Origin: Butyrivibrio sp.
GTDB lineage: Bacteria; Bacillota; Clostridia; Lachnospirales; Lachnospiraceae
Direction: 5' to 3'
Assembly (NCBI GenBank): GCA_024694565.1
Contig: JAILJR010000105.1
Location: 1 to 55,529 of the forward strand
DNA: 55,529 nt
The position numbers and the translations under genes were made by a program. Every line of letters begins with the position of its first letter. Positions within the stretch are counted from its first letter, which is position 1. Under the pieces are notes generated by a model. It worked only from the letters and a program-made list of their open reading frames with translations. It searched no databases and was not told where the DNA came from. Below are positions 14,450 to 22,215 of this stretch, piece by piece.

Positions 14450-16444
14450 ATGAAAAATGTTGAGAAGTACAAGCGTCAGTATTTTATGCCTCCGCAGCCC
14501 ACATTTGACTGGGTTAAGAAGGATTATGTCGATCATCCTCCAATCTGGTGCAGTGTGGATCTTCGAGACGGCAATCAGGCTCTGATTGAGCCAATGAGTC
14601 TTGCTGAGAAGCTCGAGTTTTTTACCATGCTGGTAAAGCTTGGCTTCAAGGAGATTGAGATTGGTTTCCCTGCAGCGTCTGAAACTGAATTTGAATTTGC
14701 AAGGACTCTTATTGAGAAAAACATGATTCCTGACGATGTCACTGTTCAGGTTCTTACACAGGCCAGAGAGCATATCATCAAGAGGACTTTTGAGGCAGTT
14801 AAGGGTGCGCCAAAGGCCATCATACATCTCTACAACTCAACATCAGTTGCCCAGCGCGAGCAGGTGTTTAGAAAGAGCAGGGAAGAGGTAAAGAAGATAG
14901 CTGTTGAAGGGGCAAAGCTTCTTGATAAGCTGGCAAAAGAGACAAGCGGAAATTTTTCATTTGAATATTCACCTGAAAGCTTCCCGGGAACGGAAGTTGA
15001 TTATGCGGTTGAAGTATGCAATGCTGTTCTTGATGTGTGGAAGCCGACAGTTGAAAACAAGGTAGTGATAAATATACCTACGACTGTTGAGATAGCTATG
15101 CCGCATGTCTTTGCAACGCAGGTTGAATATATCAGCAAGAACCTGAAATACAGGGAGGCAGTGACATTATCGCTCCATCCTCACAATGACAGAGGGTCAG
15201 GTATCAGTGATGCGGAGCTTGGCTGTCTTGCAGGTGCTGACAGAATTGAGGGTACGCTGTTTGGCAACGGAGAGAGAACAGGTAATGTGGATATCGTTAC
15301 GCTGGCTATAAATATGTATTCACACGGTGTTGATCCCGGTCTTGATTTTTCCAATATAACACAGATTGGCGAGACCTATGAGAGGCTGACAAGGATGCGT
15401 ATCTATGAGAGGCAGCCATATGCCGGACAGCTTGTGTTCACAGCTTTTTCAGGATCCCATCAGGATGCCATTTCAAAGGGCTTTACATGGCATGAGCAGA
15501 AGAAGGACAATGGAATCTGGTCAGTTCCGTATCTTCCTATTGATCCCAAGGATCTTGGCAGAGAGTATGACGGAGATGTAATCAGAATCAACAGCCAGTC
15601 CGGAAAGGGCGGCGTAAGCTACATCCTCAAGACAAATTACGGCATGATGGTACCGAAGGAAATGCAGGCTGACATCAGTTACACAATCAAGGATATTTCC
15701 GACAGGGAGCATGCTGAACTCTCACCTGCAAGGATCTATCAGATCTTTGAGGACAAGTATGTTCACAACGACAATGTGTTCAGAATCCCTGAGGTACATT
15801 TTAAGCAGATTGACGGAATTCTGGCAGAGGTTTCCATTGCACACGGTGATAAGGAGCATGTGGTCGAAGCCAATGGTAATGGACGACTTGATGCTGTAAG
15901 TAATGCTATAAAACAGTATTTCAACATAAGCTATGAGCTTTCCACCTATGAAGAGCATGCGCTGTCGAGAGGGTCATCTTCGAAGGCCTGCTCATACGTG
16001 GGAATTACCTATAACGGTCAGAAATTCTGGGGTGTAGGAATCGATGAGGATATCATCAAGTCCTCAATAAACGCACTGGTAATTGCTGTTAACCAGATAG
16101 ATGCAGTCAAAAATGTGAAGAACATAAAGGACGAGAGGATCAATTCCATCATAAATTACATTCAGGAGAACTACCTTACAGTTACTCTGGATGATCTCTC
16201 CAGTCAGTTCTATCTGTCAAAACCCTACCTCTCAAAGTATATCAAGGAGAAGTCGGGAATGACCTTTGGCGAGAACGTGAAGAGGATCCGTCTCAACAAG
16301 GCGAGTACGCTGCTGCGCAATGGAAATATGAAGGTCGAGAAGGTTGCAGAGGCAGCAGGATATCAGAATGTTGAACACTTCAACAGACTATTCAAGAAAA
16401 AATATGGAATGACTCCGGTTCAGTACAGGAGCAGCAGCAGATAA
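14450..16444 (+). CDS. leuA: 2-isopropylmalate synthase fused to a C-terminal AraC-type DNA-binding domain
   Basis: This 664-residue protein has two joined parts. Residues 1-560 are a full-length, yeast-type LeuA that condenses acetyl-CoA with 2-oxoisovalerate in leucine synthesis. It shows CSVDLRDGNQAL near 34, the metal-binding LHPHNDRGSG near 241 and GNGERTGNVD near 270. It also has the leucine-sensing LeuA dimer domain at about 430-550. Residues about 561-664 (from 16130) are a complete AraC/XylS double helix-turn-helix: LDDLSSQFYLSKPYLSKYIK, KVAEAAGYQNVEHFNRLFKK and GMTPVQYR. The frame is unbroken and one stop ends both. Ordinary LeuA ends near residue 560. The fusion suggests leucine-controlled DNA binding by the enzyme. 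Confidence 0.93.
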   Translation: MKNVEKYKRQYFMPPQPTFDWVKKDYVDHPPIWCSVDLRDGNQALIEPMSLAEKLEFFTMLVKLGFKEIEIGFPAASETEFEFARTLIEKNMIPDDVTVQVLTQAREHIIKRTFEAVKGAPKAIIHLYNSTSVAQREQVFRKSREEVKKIAVEGAKLLDKLAKETSGNFSFEYSPESFPGTEVDYAVEVCNAVLDVWKPTVENKVVINIPTTVEIAMPHVFATQVEYISKNLKYREAVTLSLHPHNDRGSGISDAELGCLAGADRIEGTLFGNGERTGNVDIVTLAINMYSHGVDPGLDFSNITQIGETYERLTRMRIYERQPYAGQLVFTAFSGSHQDAISKGFTWHEQKKDNGIWSVPYLPIDPKDLGREYDGDVIRINSQSGKGGVSYILKTNYGMMVPKEMQADISYTIKDISDREHAELSPARIYQIFEDKYVHNDNVFRIPEVHFKQIDGILAEVSIAHGDKEHVVEANGNGRLDAVSNAIKQYFNISYELSTYEEHALSRGSSSKACSYVGITYNGQKFWGVGIDEDIIKSSINALVIAVNQIDAVKNVKNIKDERINSIINYIQENYLTVTLDDLSSQFYLSKPYLSKYIKEKSGMTFGENVKRIRLNKASTLLRNGNMKVEKVAEAAGYQNVEHFNRLFKKKYGMTPVQYRSSSR

Positions 16445-16445
16445 T

Positions 16446-16483
16446 AAAAATCCCGGCAGGCTTAGAGCCTGTCGGGATTTTTT
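16446..16483 (+). terminator. strong intrinsic terminator after leuA
   Basis: ATCCCGGCAGGC and GCCTGTCGGGAT pair around a short loop and are followed by T5-6. An A-run precedes it, so it may work on both strands. Confidence 0.9.
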
Positions 16484-16568
16484 AAGAAATTGGTTTTTGA
16501 AATGCCTGTTAAATAAACAATCGTTTTGCTAAAGATGCGCATTCGTGCAGGGATGCCAATTCTTTTTG

Positions 16569-17174
16569 TCAGTGTACAATAACCACTGTGCCGACATCTA
16601 CCATGCCAAAGAGCTGTTCGGCAATGTCATGGGGTAGATTTACGCAGCCGTGGGATCCGTTTGTCTTGTAGATCTCTCCGCCGAAGGTTTTTCTCCAGGT
16701 GGCGTCGTGGAGACCGCAGCCGCCTGAAAACGGCATCCAGTAGTCAACCCAGTTTTTCCAGGTCGGGCCGGTGAGATAGGTGCCTTTTTTATGACCGTAG
16801 ACAGCAAAAATACCAATGGGTGTATTTCTATTCTTGCTGATATCACCGGTTACACAGGGACTGGAAAGAACAGCCTGCCCGTTTTGGATAAAGGTTACGG
16901 TCTGGTTGGTGATGTCAACATCGACATAGGTGCTAAGAGGCGTACCCAAAGCCTCTTCCTCGGCATTCTGGAAACGGCCCTCGTGCACACCATAGGAAAG
17001 ATAATGGTTGAGCAGAGCCTGTCTGCTGTCTCCAAGTGCCTGTACCACATCCGGATATCTGGCTGCATAGTACGCAGGATCAAAGCCTGTGGCATATGCG
17101 CTCAGCGGGAAGTTGAGCAGACCAAGGACTGTACACATAAGGATTAGAAGGATGTTTCTGATTCTTTTTTTCAT
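16569..17174 (-). CDS. secreted YkuD-type L,D-transpeptidase
   Basis: This 201-residue protein has an N-terminal signal peptide (about 1-30, MKKRIRNILLILMCTVLGLL then a Ser/Ala cleavage region). A YYAARYPDVV...YGVHEGRFQN repeat (about 36-75), common in cell-surface proteins of this group, comes next. The C-terminal YkuD domain has the catalytic SHGCVN motif near residue 180. It should form 3-3 or anchor-type cross-links in peptidoglycan outside the membrane. AGGTGA sets ATG 17174; a GTG four codons earlier is possible. It is monocistronic. Confidence 0.9.
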   Translation of the reverse strand: MKKRIRNILLILMCTVLGLLNFPLSAYATGFDPAYYAARYPDVVQALGDSRQALLNHYLSYGVHEGRFQNAEEEALGTPLSTYVDVDITNQTVTFIQNGQAVLSSPCVTGDISKNRNTPIGIFAVYGHKKGTYLTGPTWKNWVDYWMPFSGGCGLHDATWRKTFGGEIYKTNGSHGCVNLPHDIAEQLFGMVDVGTVVIVH

Positions 17175-17338
17175 AACACTGATCACCTCACAATCAAATT
17201 AAAAACATAACGCATATTCACTAAAATATTATCGTATGAACGTAACCTTATTATACACAATATATTATAAAAAAAGTATTAATATATAAGAAAAGTTCAG
17301 CAAACTTGCGATTGAATCAGCTGTGCTTAAGTGGTCAT

Positions 17339-17407
17339 CCGGGGCAGACTTACACTTGCGGCGGTCTGCTGTGGCTGGCTGGCAACTGAATTGCAATTGA
17401 ATTGTAA
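17339..17407 (+). repeat. family B repeat, right half only
   Basis: The stretch contains GGGCAGACTTACACTTGCGG and GGCTGGCTGGCAACTGAATTG, matching the right half of the full copies at 21863 and 39371. The terminal AATTGCAATTGAATTGTAAC is a short duplication of the end. Confidence 0.8.
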
Positions 17408-17451
17408 CTGATTAAGACGGTACACTTGTATGGCTGAGACAAAATGATTTG

Positions 17452-17466
17452 TGGTATGATATAATT
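17452..17466 (+). promoter_or_regulatory. extended -10 promoter candidate
   Basis: TGGTATGAT (17452-17460), followed by ATAATT, resembles an extended -10 box. No clear -35 box lies at the right distance. It would drive the FAD enzyme operon. Confidence 0.4.
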
Positions 17467-17556
17467 TTTCAGGACAAGGGTACACTGGCAATCAGGTACC
17501 TTCATCCGACCAGATTAAGTCAGTTATAAACCGGTGTTTACAGAGGAGGAATATAA

Positions 17557-18960
17557 ATGTCAAAGGAATATGATGTAATAATAATCGGTGCGGGGCCGGG
17601 AGGAATTTTCTGCGCCTATGAGCTTATGGAAAAGAGGCCTGAAATGAAGGTGCTCATTATTGAGAAGGGCCGTTCTATAGAGAAGAGGAACTGTCCCAAA
17701 CGTGTAACCGGTGTGTGCGCGGGATGCAAGCCCTGCTCAATAACCACGGGATTTGCAGGTGCAGGTGCGTTTTCTGATGGAAAGCTGTCTCTTTCTCCTG
17801 ATGTAGGCGGGAACCTTCCGGAAATTCTTGGCTATGATGAGGCTACTAAGCTCATTCATGAATCAGATGAGATATATCTCAAATTCGGTGCGGACAGGAG
17901 CGTATATGGAATAGACAAGGAGCTTGAGCTCAGGGAGATAAGGCGCAAGGCAATAAATGCAAACCTAAAGCTCGTGGAGTGTCCCATAAGGCACCTGGGG
18001 ACAGAGGAGGGATATAAGATCTACTCCAAGCTCCAGCAGCATGTGCTTGACAAGGGTGTTGAAATCCTGTTTGGAACTATGGTGATGGATATTGTAGTAG
18101 AGGACGGAAGAGCAGTTGCTGTTTCAACTGACAAGGGAGATACTTTTGCGGCCGGAGAGATTGTGAGTGCTGTCGGAAGGGAAGGTGCCGACTGGTTCAA
18201 GGATAAGTGTGAGGAGATTGGCATCGAAACAAGTCCGGGCACAGTAGACGTTGGTGTCAGGGTTGAAGTCAGGGATGAGATCATGCAGTTTCTCAATGAG
18301 AACCTGTACGAGGCAAAGCTGATATACCATACTCCGACCTTTGATGATAAGGTCAGAACCTTCTGCACCAATCCTTCGGGAGAGGTGGCTACCGAATACT
18401 ATGAGAACGGGCTTGCTGTTGTTAACGGACATGCCTATAAGGGAAAAGAGTTCAAGACCAGCAACACGAATTTTGCACTGCTTGTGTCCAAGAATTTTAC
18501 AAAGCCCTTTAAGACGCCTATCGAATATGGAAAAAAGATTGCAGAGCTTTCAAACATGCTCTGCGGAGGAAAGATCCTTGTTCAGACCTATGGCGATTTC
18601 AAGAGGGGAAGACGGACAACTGAGGAGAGGCTGTGCCGGAATAATCTTATCCCTACACTCAAGGATGCTGTTCCGGGCGATCTTTCGCTTGTTTTTCCTC
18701 ACAGGATAATGGTAGATCTTGATGAGATGATACAGGCCCTTGACAAGGTTACGCCGGGGCTGGCTTCCGATGAGACACTTTTATATGGCGTTGAAGTAAA
18801 GTTCTACTCCAATAAAGTAATCGTGAATAAGGATTTTGAAACCAGTATCAAGGGGCTCAGGGCTATCGGAGACGGAGCGGGAGTTACCAGAGGACTTCAG
18901 CAGGCGAGCGCGAACGGACTGTGCGTTGCACGCAGCATAATAAGGACTATGGACAAATGA
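17557..18960 (+). CDS. FAD-dependent oxidoreductase of the COG2509 family
   Basis: This 467-residue protein starts with a Rossmann FAD-binding motif (DVIIIGAGPGGIFCAYEL) and ends with the second FAD signature LRAIGDGAGVTRGLQQASAN. Between these is a Cys-containing segment, CPKRVTGVCAGCKPCSITTG, and FAGAGAFSDGKLSLS, typical of the uncharacterised COG2509 dehydrogenases. The cysteines could bind a metal or form a disulfide; this is inference. The substrate is unknown. AGAGGAGG precedes the start. Its stop overlaps the next gene by four bases. Confidence 0.88.
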   Translation: MSKEYDVIIIGAGPGGIFCAYELMEKRPEMKVLIIEKGRSIEKRNCPKRVTGVCAGCKPCSITTGFAGAGAFSDGKLSLSPDVGGNLPEILGYDEATKLIHESDEIYLKFGADRSVYGIDKELELREIRRKAINANLKLVECPIRHLGTEEGYKIYSKLQQHVLDKGVEILFGTMVMDIVVEDGRAVAVSTDKGDTFAAGEIVSAVGREGADWFKDKCEEIGIETSPGTVDVGVRVEVRDEIMQFLNENLYEAKLIYHTPTFDDKVRTFCTNPSGEVATEYYENGLAVVNGHAYKGKEFKTSNTNFALLVSKNFTKPFKTPIEYGKKIAELSNMLCGGKILVQTYGDFKRGRRTTEERLCRNNLIPTLKDAVPGDLSLVFPHRIMVDLDEMIQALDKVTPGLASDETLLYGVEVKFYSNKVIVNKDFETSIKGLRAIGDGAGVTRGLQQASANGLCVARSIIRTMDK

Positions 18961-19943
18961 AGAAGGCTGTTTTGATTATGGCCGTATCCGTCATGCTTCT
19001 TCTTTCGGCCTGTGGAAGCGGCGGCAGTGTAAGAAAGGTTGTCTTTACTACCGGCTTTTCAAATAAAGAGGTATTCAGGATAGAGGATATGCCCTGCTCT
19101 TTATCGGAAGCGATGGTTTATCTGGTCAACACCCAGAAGGGGTACGAGCGGTCTTTTGGCCCGGAGATCTGGCAGGTAAAAACTGATGACGGGACGGTCG
19201 AGGAAAGACTCAAGGAGTCGGTACTTGCGAAGATTGCACAGATAAAGGCCATGAATCTTCTGGCTGCAGAGAGCGGTATTGTGCTGGAAGAAGAGGAGAT
19301 TTTAAAGACACAGGAGGCGGCAGAGGAATACTACAGCTCTTTATCTGAAGCTGACATTGCGGCCATGAATAATGTTACGCAGAAAGAAATTGAAAATATC
19401 TATGCGCAGCAGGCGCTTGCCGACAAGCTATACGACTCAATAATAAAGGATATTAATCCTGAGGTCAGTGATGATGAGGCAAGGATAATAACCGTTGCGC
19501 AGATTTTTACCAAGGACCTTGACAAAGCAAGGAGAGCGCAGACTCTCATATATGAGGGAAACAGCTTCGAGGATGTGGCGACTCTCTGCAATGAGGCGGA
19601 TGAAGGTACCATCTCTTTTGGCAAGGGTGAGAGGGACATAGAATTTGAAAACGCTGCGTTCAACCTGAGAAACGAAGAGGTCAGCGGCATCATAGAGTCA
19701 GGTGATGGTTATGTTATCCTGAAATGCATCAGTACATTCAACAGGGACGAGACCGAGGAAAACAAGGTCAGGATCGTTGAGCAGAGAAAGAAAGAGGCAT
19801 TTGGGGCAAAATATGATGACTTTGTGGCTTCACTTACCAAAGAACTGAATACTAAGCTGTGGGAGAGCGTTACGCTTGTGGATGATGAGAATGTTACAAC
19901 GACGAGTCTCCTTGAGGTTTATAACAAATATTTCGGGGACTAA
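18957..19943 (+). CDS. PrsA/SurA-like peptidyl-prolyl isomerase lipoprotein
   Basis: This 328-residue lipoprotein has a signal peptide ending in the lipobox LLSAC (Cys 19). A helical chaperone region (about 60-165) follows, then a parvulin-type PPIase domain (about 170-270) containing ARIITVAQIFT, SFEDVATLCNEAD and a late GDGYVILKC strand. It should fold secreted proteins at the outer face of the membrane. The ATG overlaps the FAD gene stop (ATGA). It would be expected to serve the many exported proteins encoded in this window; this link is inference. Confidence 0.88.
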   Translation: MKKAVLIMAVSVMLLLSACGSGGSVRKVVFTTGFSNKEVFRIEDMPCSLSEAMVYLVNTQKGYERSFGPEIWQVKTDDGTVEERLKESVLAKIAQIKAMNLLAAESGIVLEEEEILKTQEAAEEYYSSLSEADIAAMNNVTQKEIENIYAQQALADKLYDSIIKDINPEVSDDEARIITVAQIFTKDLDKARRAQTLIYEGNSFEDVATLCNEADEGTISFGKGERDIEFENAAFNLRNEEVSGIIESGDGYVILKCISTFNRDETEENKVRIVEQRKKEAFGAKYDDFVASLTKELNTKLWESVTLVDDENVTTTSLLEVYNKYFGD

Positions 19944-19993
19944 GGGGGTAAACGTAAGCAGTTCCTTTATGGTCCTTGTAAGGAGGGAAGATT

Positions 19994-21838
19994 ATGAAAA
20001 AAAGCAGATCGGTAAGCGCAATTATTGCAGCTGTGCTGATAATGGGAACTATTGCTGGCTGCGGGGCGGGAGCTCAGAAGGCTGATCAGGGAAATGACAG
20101 TGCCAATGCTTCCTCTCAGGAGAATGACGCAGGAAAGGACGAGACTACGGGCGGCAGCAAAAATGATAAAGCTCAGGAAAGTGATGGGAATGACGAAAGC
20201 AAAGACGACAGTAAAAATGCTTCCGCAGCTAATGCAAAAGCGATCCTGGGTGAGTGGCAGTTCGTCTATTCAAAGAGCAAAACTGATTACAAAGATGGTA
20301 CAAGCTATGATGGCTTTTCCATGGGTGACGATGAGTATGGTCTGGATTCTGCCATAATTATCAGGGAGTCGGAAGGCGGCCTTTGCTGCGATTATTTATT
20401 CAATGGATATGAGTACACTGAGAGACTCTACGGGGTGAAGCTCAATTATCTTGAAGAAGCAGCACATCCCGGGTGTGAAAATGACAAGTGGTGCTATGAG
20501 TTCAGTGGCTGTTTTGAAGACGAGGAGAGTCTGAGAAGGGTGACGGTTACTGATGACGACATGCTCATTGTGTCATCGGAATATATTTATGATGATGCTG
20601 ATTATCCTGAATACAGCAGCAGAACGGTAAATGAATACAGATACCTCAAAAAGGATGACGAGAGGCTTAAGGATGTTGACAGCCTGAGGTATTTTGATGA
20701 GGTGAAGGTAAGCAATGTCATAGAGCTTGTGAACAGCATGCAGAGCAATAGGCGCATAATTGTTGAGCCGGGTACATACGATTTCTCAAAGGTCTCTTCT
20801 GACCAGATCAAAACTGCGCGGGCGCAGAATGAGTATGGTGCGGTCATCTTCACGGATGTTTCCAATGTCAGGATTGAGGCAGCAGGCGGCGGAGAAGTTC
20901 TCTTTTGTATTGATTCGGCATATGAACCTGTTGTGACATTTAAAAGCAGCAATCACATAAGCATCGAAGGCATAACGGCAGGTCATAATGCTGAGCCGGG
21001 TACCTGCAGCGGCAGCGTTTTGTCATTTAACGATGTGTCCGGACTAAAAATAGAAAACTGTAAACTTTTTGGAAGCGGGACCTACGGCATAGAGGCATAT
21101 GCCACATATGATATAAATGTCTCCGACACCGATATATATGAGTGTACCTACGGGCTGCTTGATCTTAGAAGCATAGGAAATGCCATGTTTACAAATTGCA
21201 GCTTCAGGGATTCGAGCTACCTTTCAATGCTGAGCATCGACAACGCATACGATGTTACATTTGAAAAGTGCTCATTTACAGGCAACAGGGTTGACAGTGA
21301 CCGCGACTATTTTGTTGAACTCGGAGAGTATGACAGTGCCACCTTCAGGGATTGTACGTTCAAGGACAATAAGTTCTATACTTTCTCGAACAGAGAGGTG
21401 ACTCTGGACAACTGCAAGGATGAAAACAATTCGGCAAAGTTCAAGGATATTGCAAAGACTGACGAGACCCCTGATAAGGACAGCATCTTAAAACAGTACG
21501 ATGAGGCGCTGGCCCGTCAGAAGGAGATTGACGACAAGATTAAAGGTGATGCGCTTCTTGATCAGCAAAGTCTTAACCAGCTGGCCTTCGAGGAATATGA
21601 TATGTGGGATGGCCTGCTTAACAAGATCTGGGGGTATATTGGTGTCACGCTCGATGAAAAAGACATGGAAGAGCTTCGAGAAAAGCAGAAGAGCTGGATA
21701 AAGGAAAAAGAAGCAAAGATGAAAAATGACGCCAAAGACTTTGAGGGCGGCTCCATGGCTCCGATGATCGAGTACGGAAGCGGCGCCGAATTTACCCAAA
21801 AGCGCGTCGAAGACTTGATAGGTACATATCTGAAGTGA
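19994..21838 (+). CDS. lipoprotein with beta-helix and LprI/DUF1311-like C-terminal domain
   Basis: This 614-residue lipoprotein has a signal peptide and lipobox TIAGC (Cys 23). A Ser/Asp/Lys-rich linker occupies about 25-80. Next is a beta domain (about 82-215), then a right-handed parallel beta-helix (about 235-480) with repeated short turns such as VSDTDIYECTYGLLDLRSIG. The last ~95 residues, with KQKSWIKEKE...EGGSMAPMI, match the LprI N-terminal/DUF1311 pattern. LprI-like domains inhibit lysozyme in mycobacteria, and beta-helices often bind polysaccharide. A protective or glycan-binding role is inference. The site AAGGAGGG precedes the start. Confidence 0.8.
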   Translation: MKKSRSVSAIIAAVLIMGTIAGCGAGAQKADQGNDSANASSQENDAGKDETTGGSKNDKAQESDGNDESKDDSKNASAANAKAILGEWQFVYSKSKTDYKDGTSYDGFSMGDDEYGLDSAIIIRESEGGLCCDYLFNGYEYTERLYGVKLNYLEEAAHPGCENDKWCYEFSGCFEDEESLRRVTVTDDDMLIVSSEYIYDDADYPEYSSRTVNEYRYLKKDDERLKDVDSLRYFDEVKVSNVIELVNSMQSNRRIIVEPGTYDFSKVSSDQIKTARAQNEYGAVIFTDVSNVRIEAAGGGEVLFCIDSAYEPVVTFKSSNHISIEGITAGHNAEPGTCSGSVLSFNDVSGLKIENCKLFGSGTYGIEAYATYDINVSDTDIYECTYGLLDLRSIGNAMFTNCSFRDSSYLSMLSIDNAYDVTFEKCSFTGNRVDSDRDYFVELGEYDSATFRDCTFKDNKFYTFSNREVTLDNCKDENNSAKFKDIAKTDETPDKDSILKQYDEALARQKEIDDKIKGDALLDQQSLNQLAFEEYDMWDGLLNKIWGYIGVTLDEKDMEELREKQKSWIKEKEAKMKNDAKDFEGGSMAPMIEYGSGAEFTQKRVEDLIGTYLK

Positions 21839-21862
21839 CATTAGTTTTAACTATTTGTTAGG

Positions 21863-22059
21863 TTACAATTCAGTTGCCAGCCAGCCGGGGCGGGTCAGAG
21901 CAAGTGTAAGGCTGAGCCGGGGAGCTTTGAAAAACGTCGGTACTTTGCGACCGTATTTTGGTCGCTTAGTACCGCTACGTTTTTCACAGAGCGAGAGCGT
22001 CCACCGGGCAGACTTACACTTGCGGCGGCCTGCCCCGGCTGGCTGGCAACTGAATTGTA
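21863..22059 (+). repeat. family B repeat, full copy B1
   Basis: A 197-nt nested palindrome. Outer arms start TTACAATTCAGTTGCC and end GGCAACTGAATTGTA, with about 30 bp paired. A second stem pairs GCAAGTGTAAG with CTTACACTTGC. The central hairpin is GGTACTTTGCGACC/GGTCGCTTAGTACC. It ends seven bases before the CIRCE operator. Confidence 0.9.
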
Positions 22060-22065
22060 GCTTTG

Positions 22066-22092
22066 TTAGCACTCATTTAAGATGAGTGCTAA
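22066..22092. promoter_or_regulatory. CIRCE operator (HrcA binding site)
   Basis: TTAGCACTC-N9-GAGTGCTAA is a perfect match to the CIRCE consensus, which the HrcA repressor binds until heat stress. It lies just upstream of the htpG promoter. Confidence 0.95.
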
Positions 22093-22099
22093 TTTTTTA

Positions 22100-22128
22100 T
22101 TGACTTTTGCCGTGGAGCGTCTTAAACT
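22100..22128 (+). promoter_or_regulatory. predicted sigma-A promoter of htpG
   Basis: TTGACT (22100-22105), 17 nt, TAAACT (22123-22128). CIRCE ends eight bases before the -35 box, so bound HrcA would block RNA polymerase. Confidence 0.7.
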
Positions 22129-22215
22129 ATTTCATGTACGATACAAAGGTGTTCTTTATACAGGGAGTGCCGTAGGGACTGTACGTAATTATTTAAGGAA
22201 AAAGGAGTGAGAATT

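Noticed and set aside
21855..22085. A 76-residue ORF inside the family B repeat
   Set aside because: It follows the nested palindrome exactly, is also open on the opposite strand, and has no ribosome-binding site. Repeat structure explains it better than coding.
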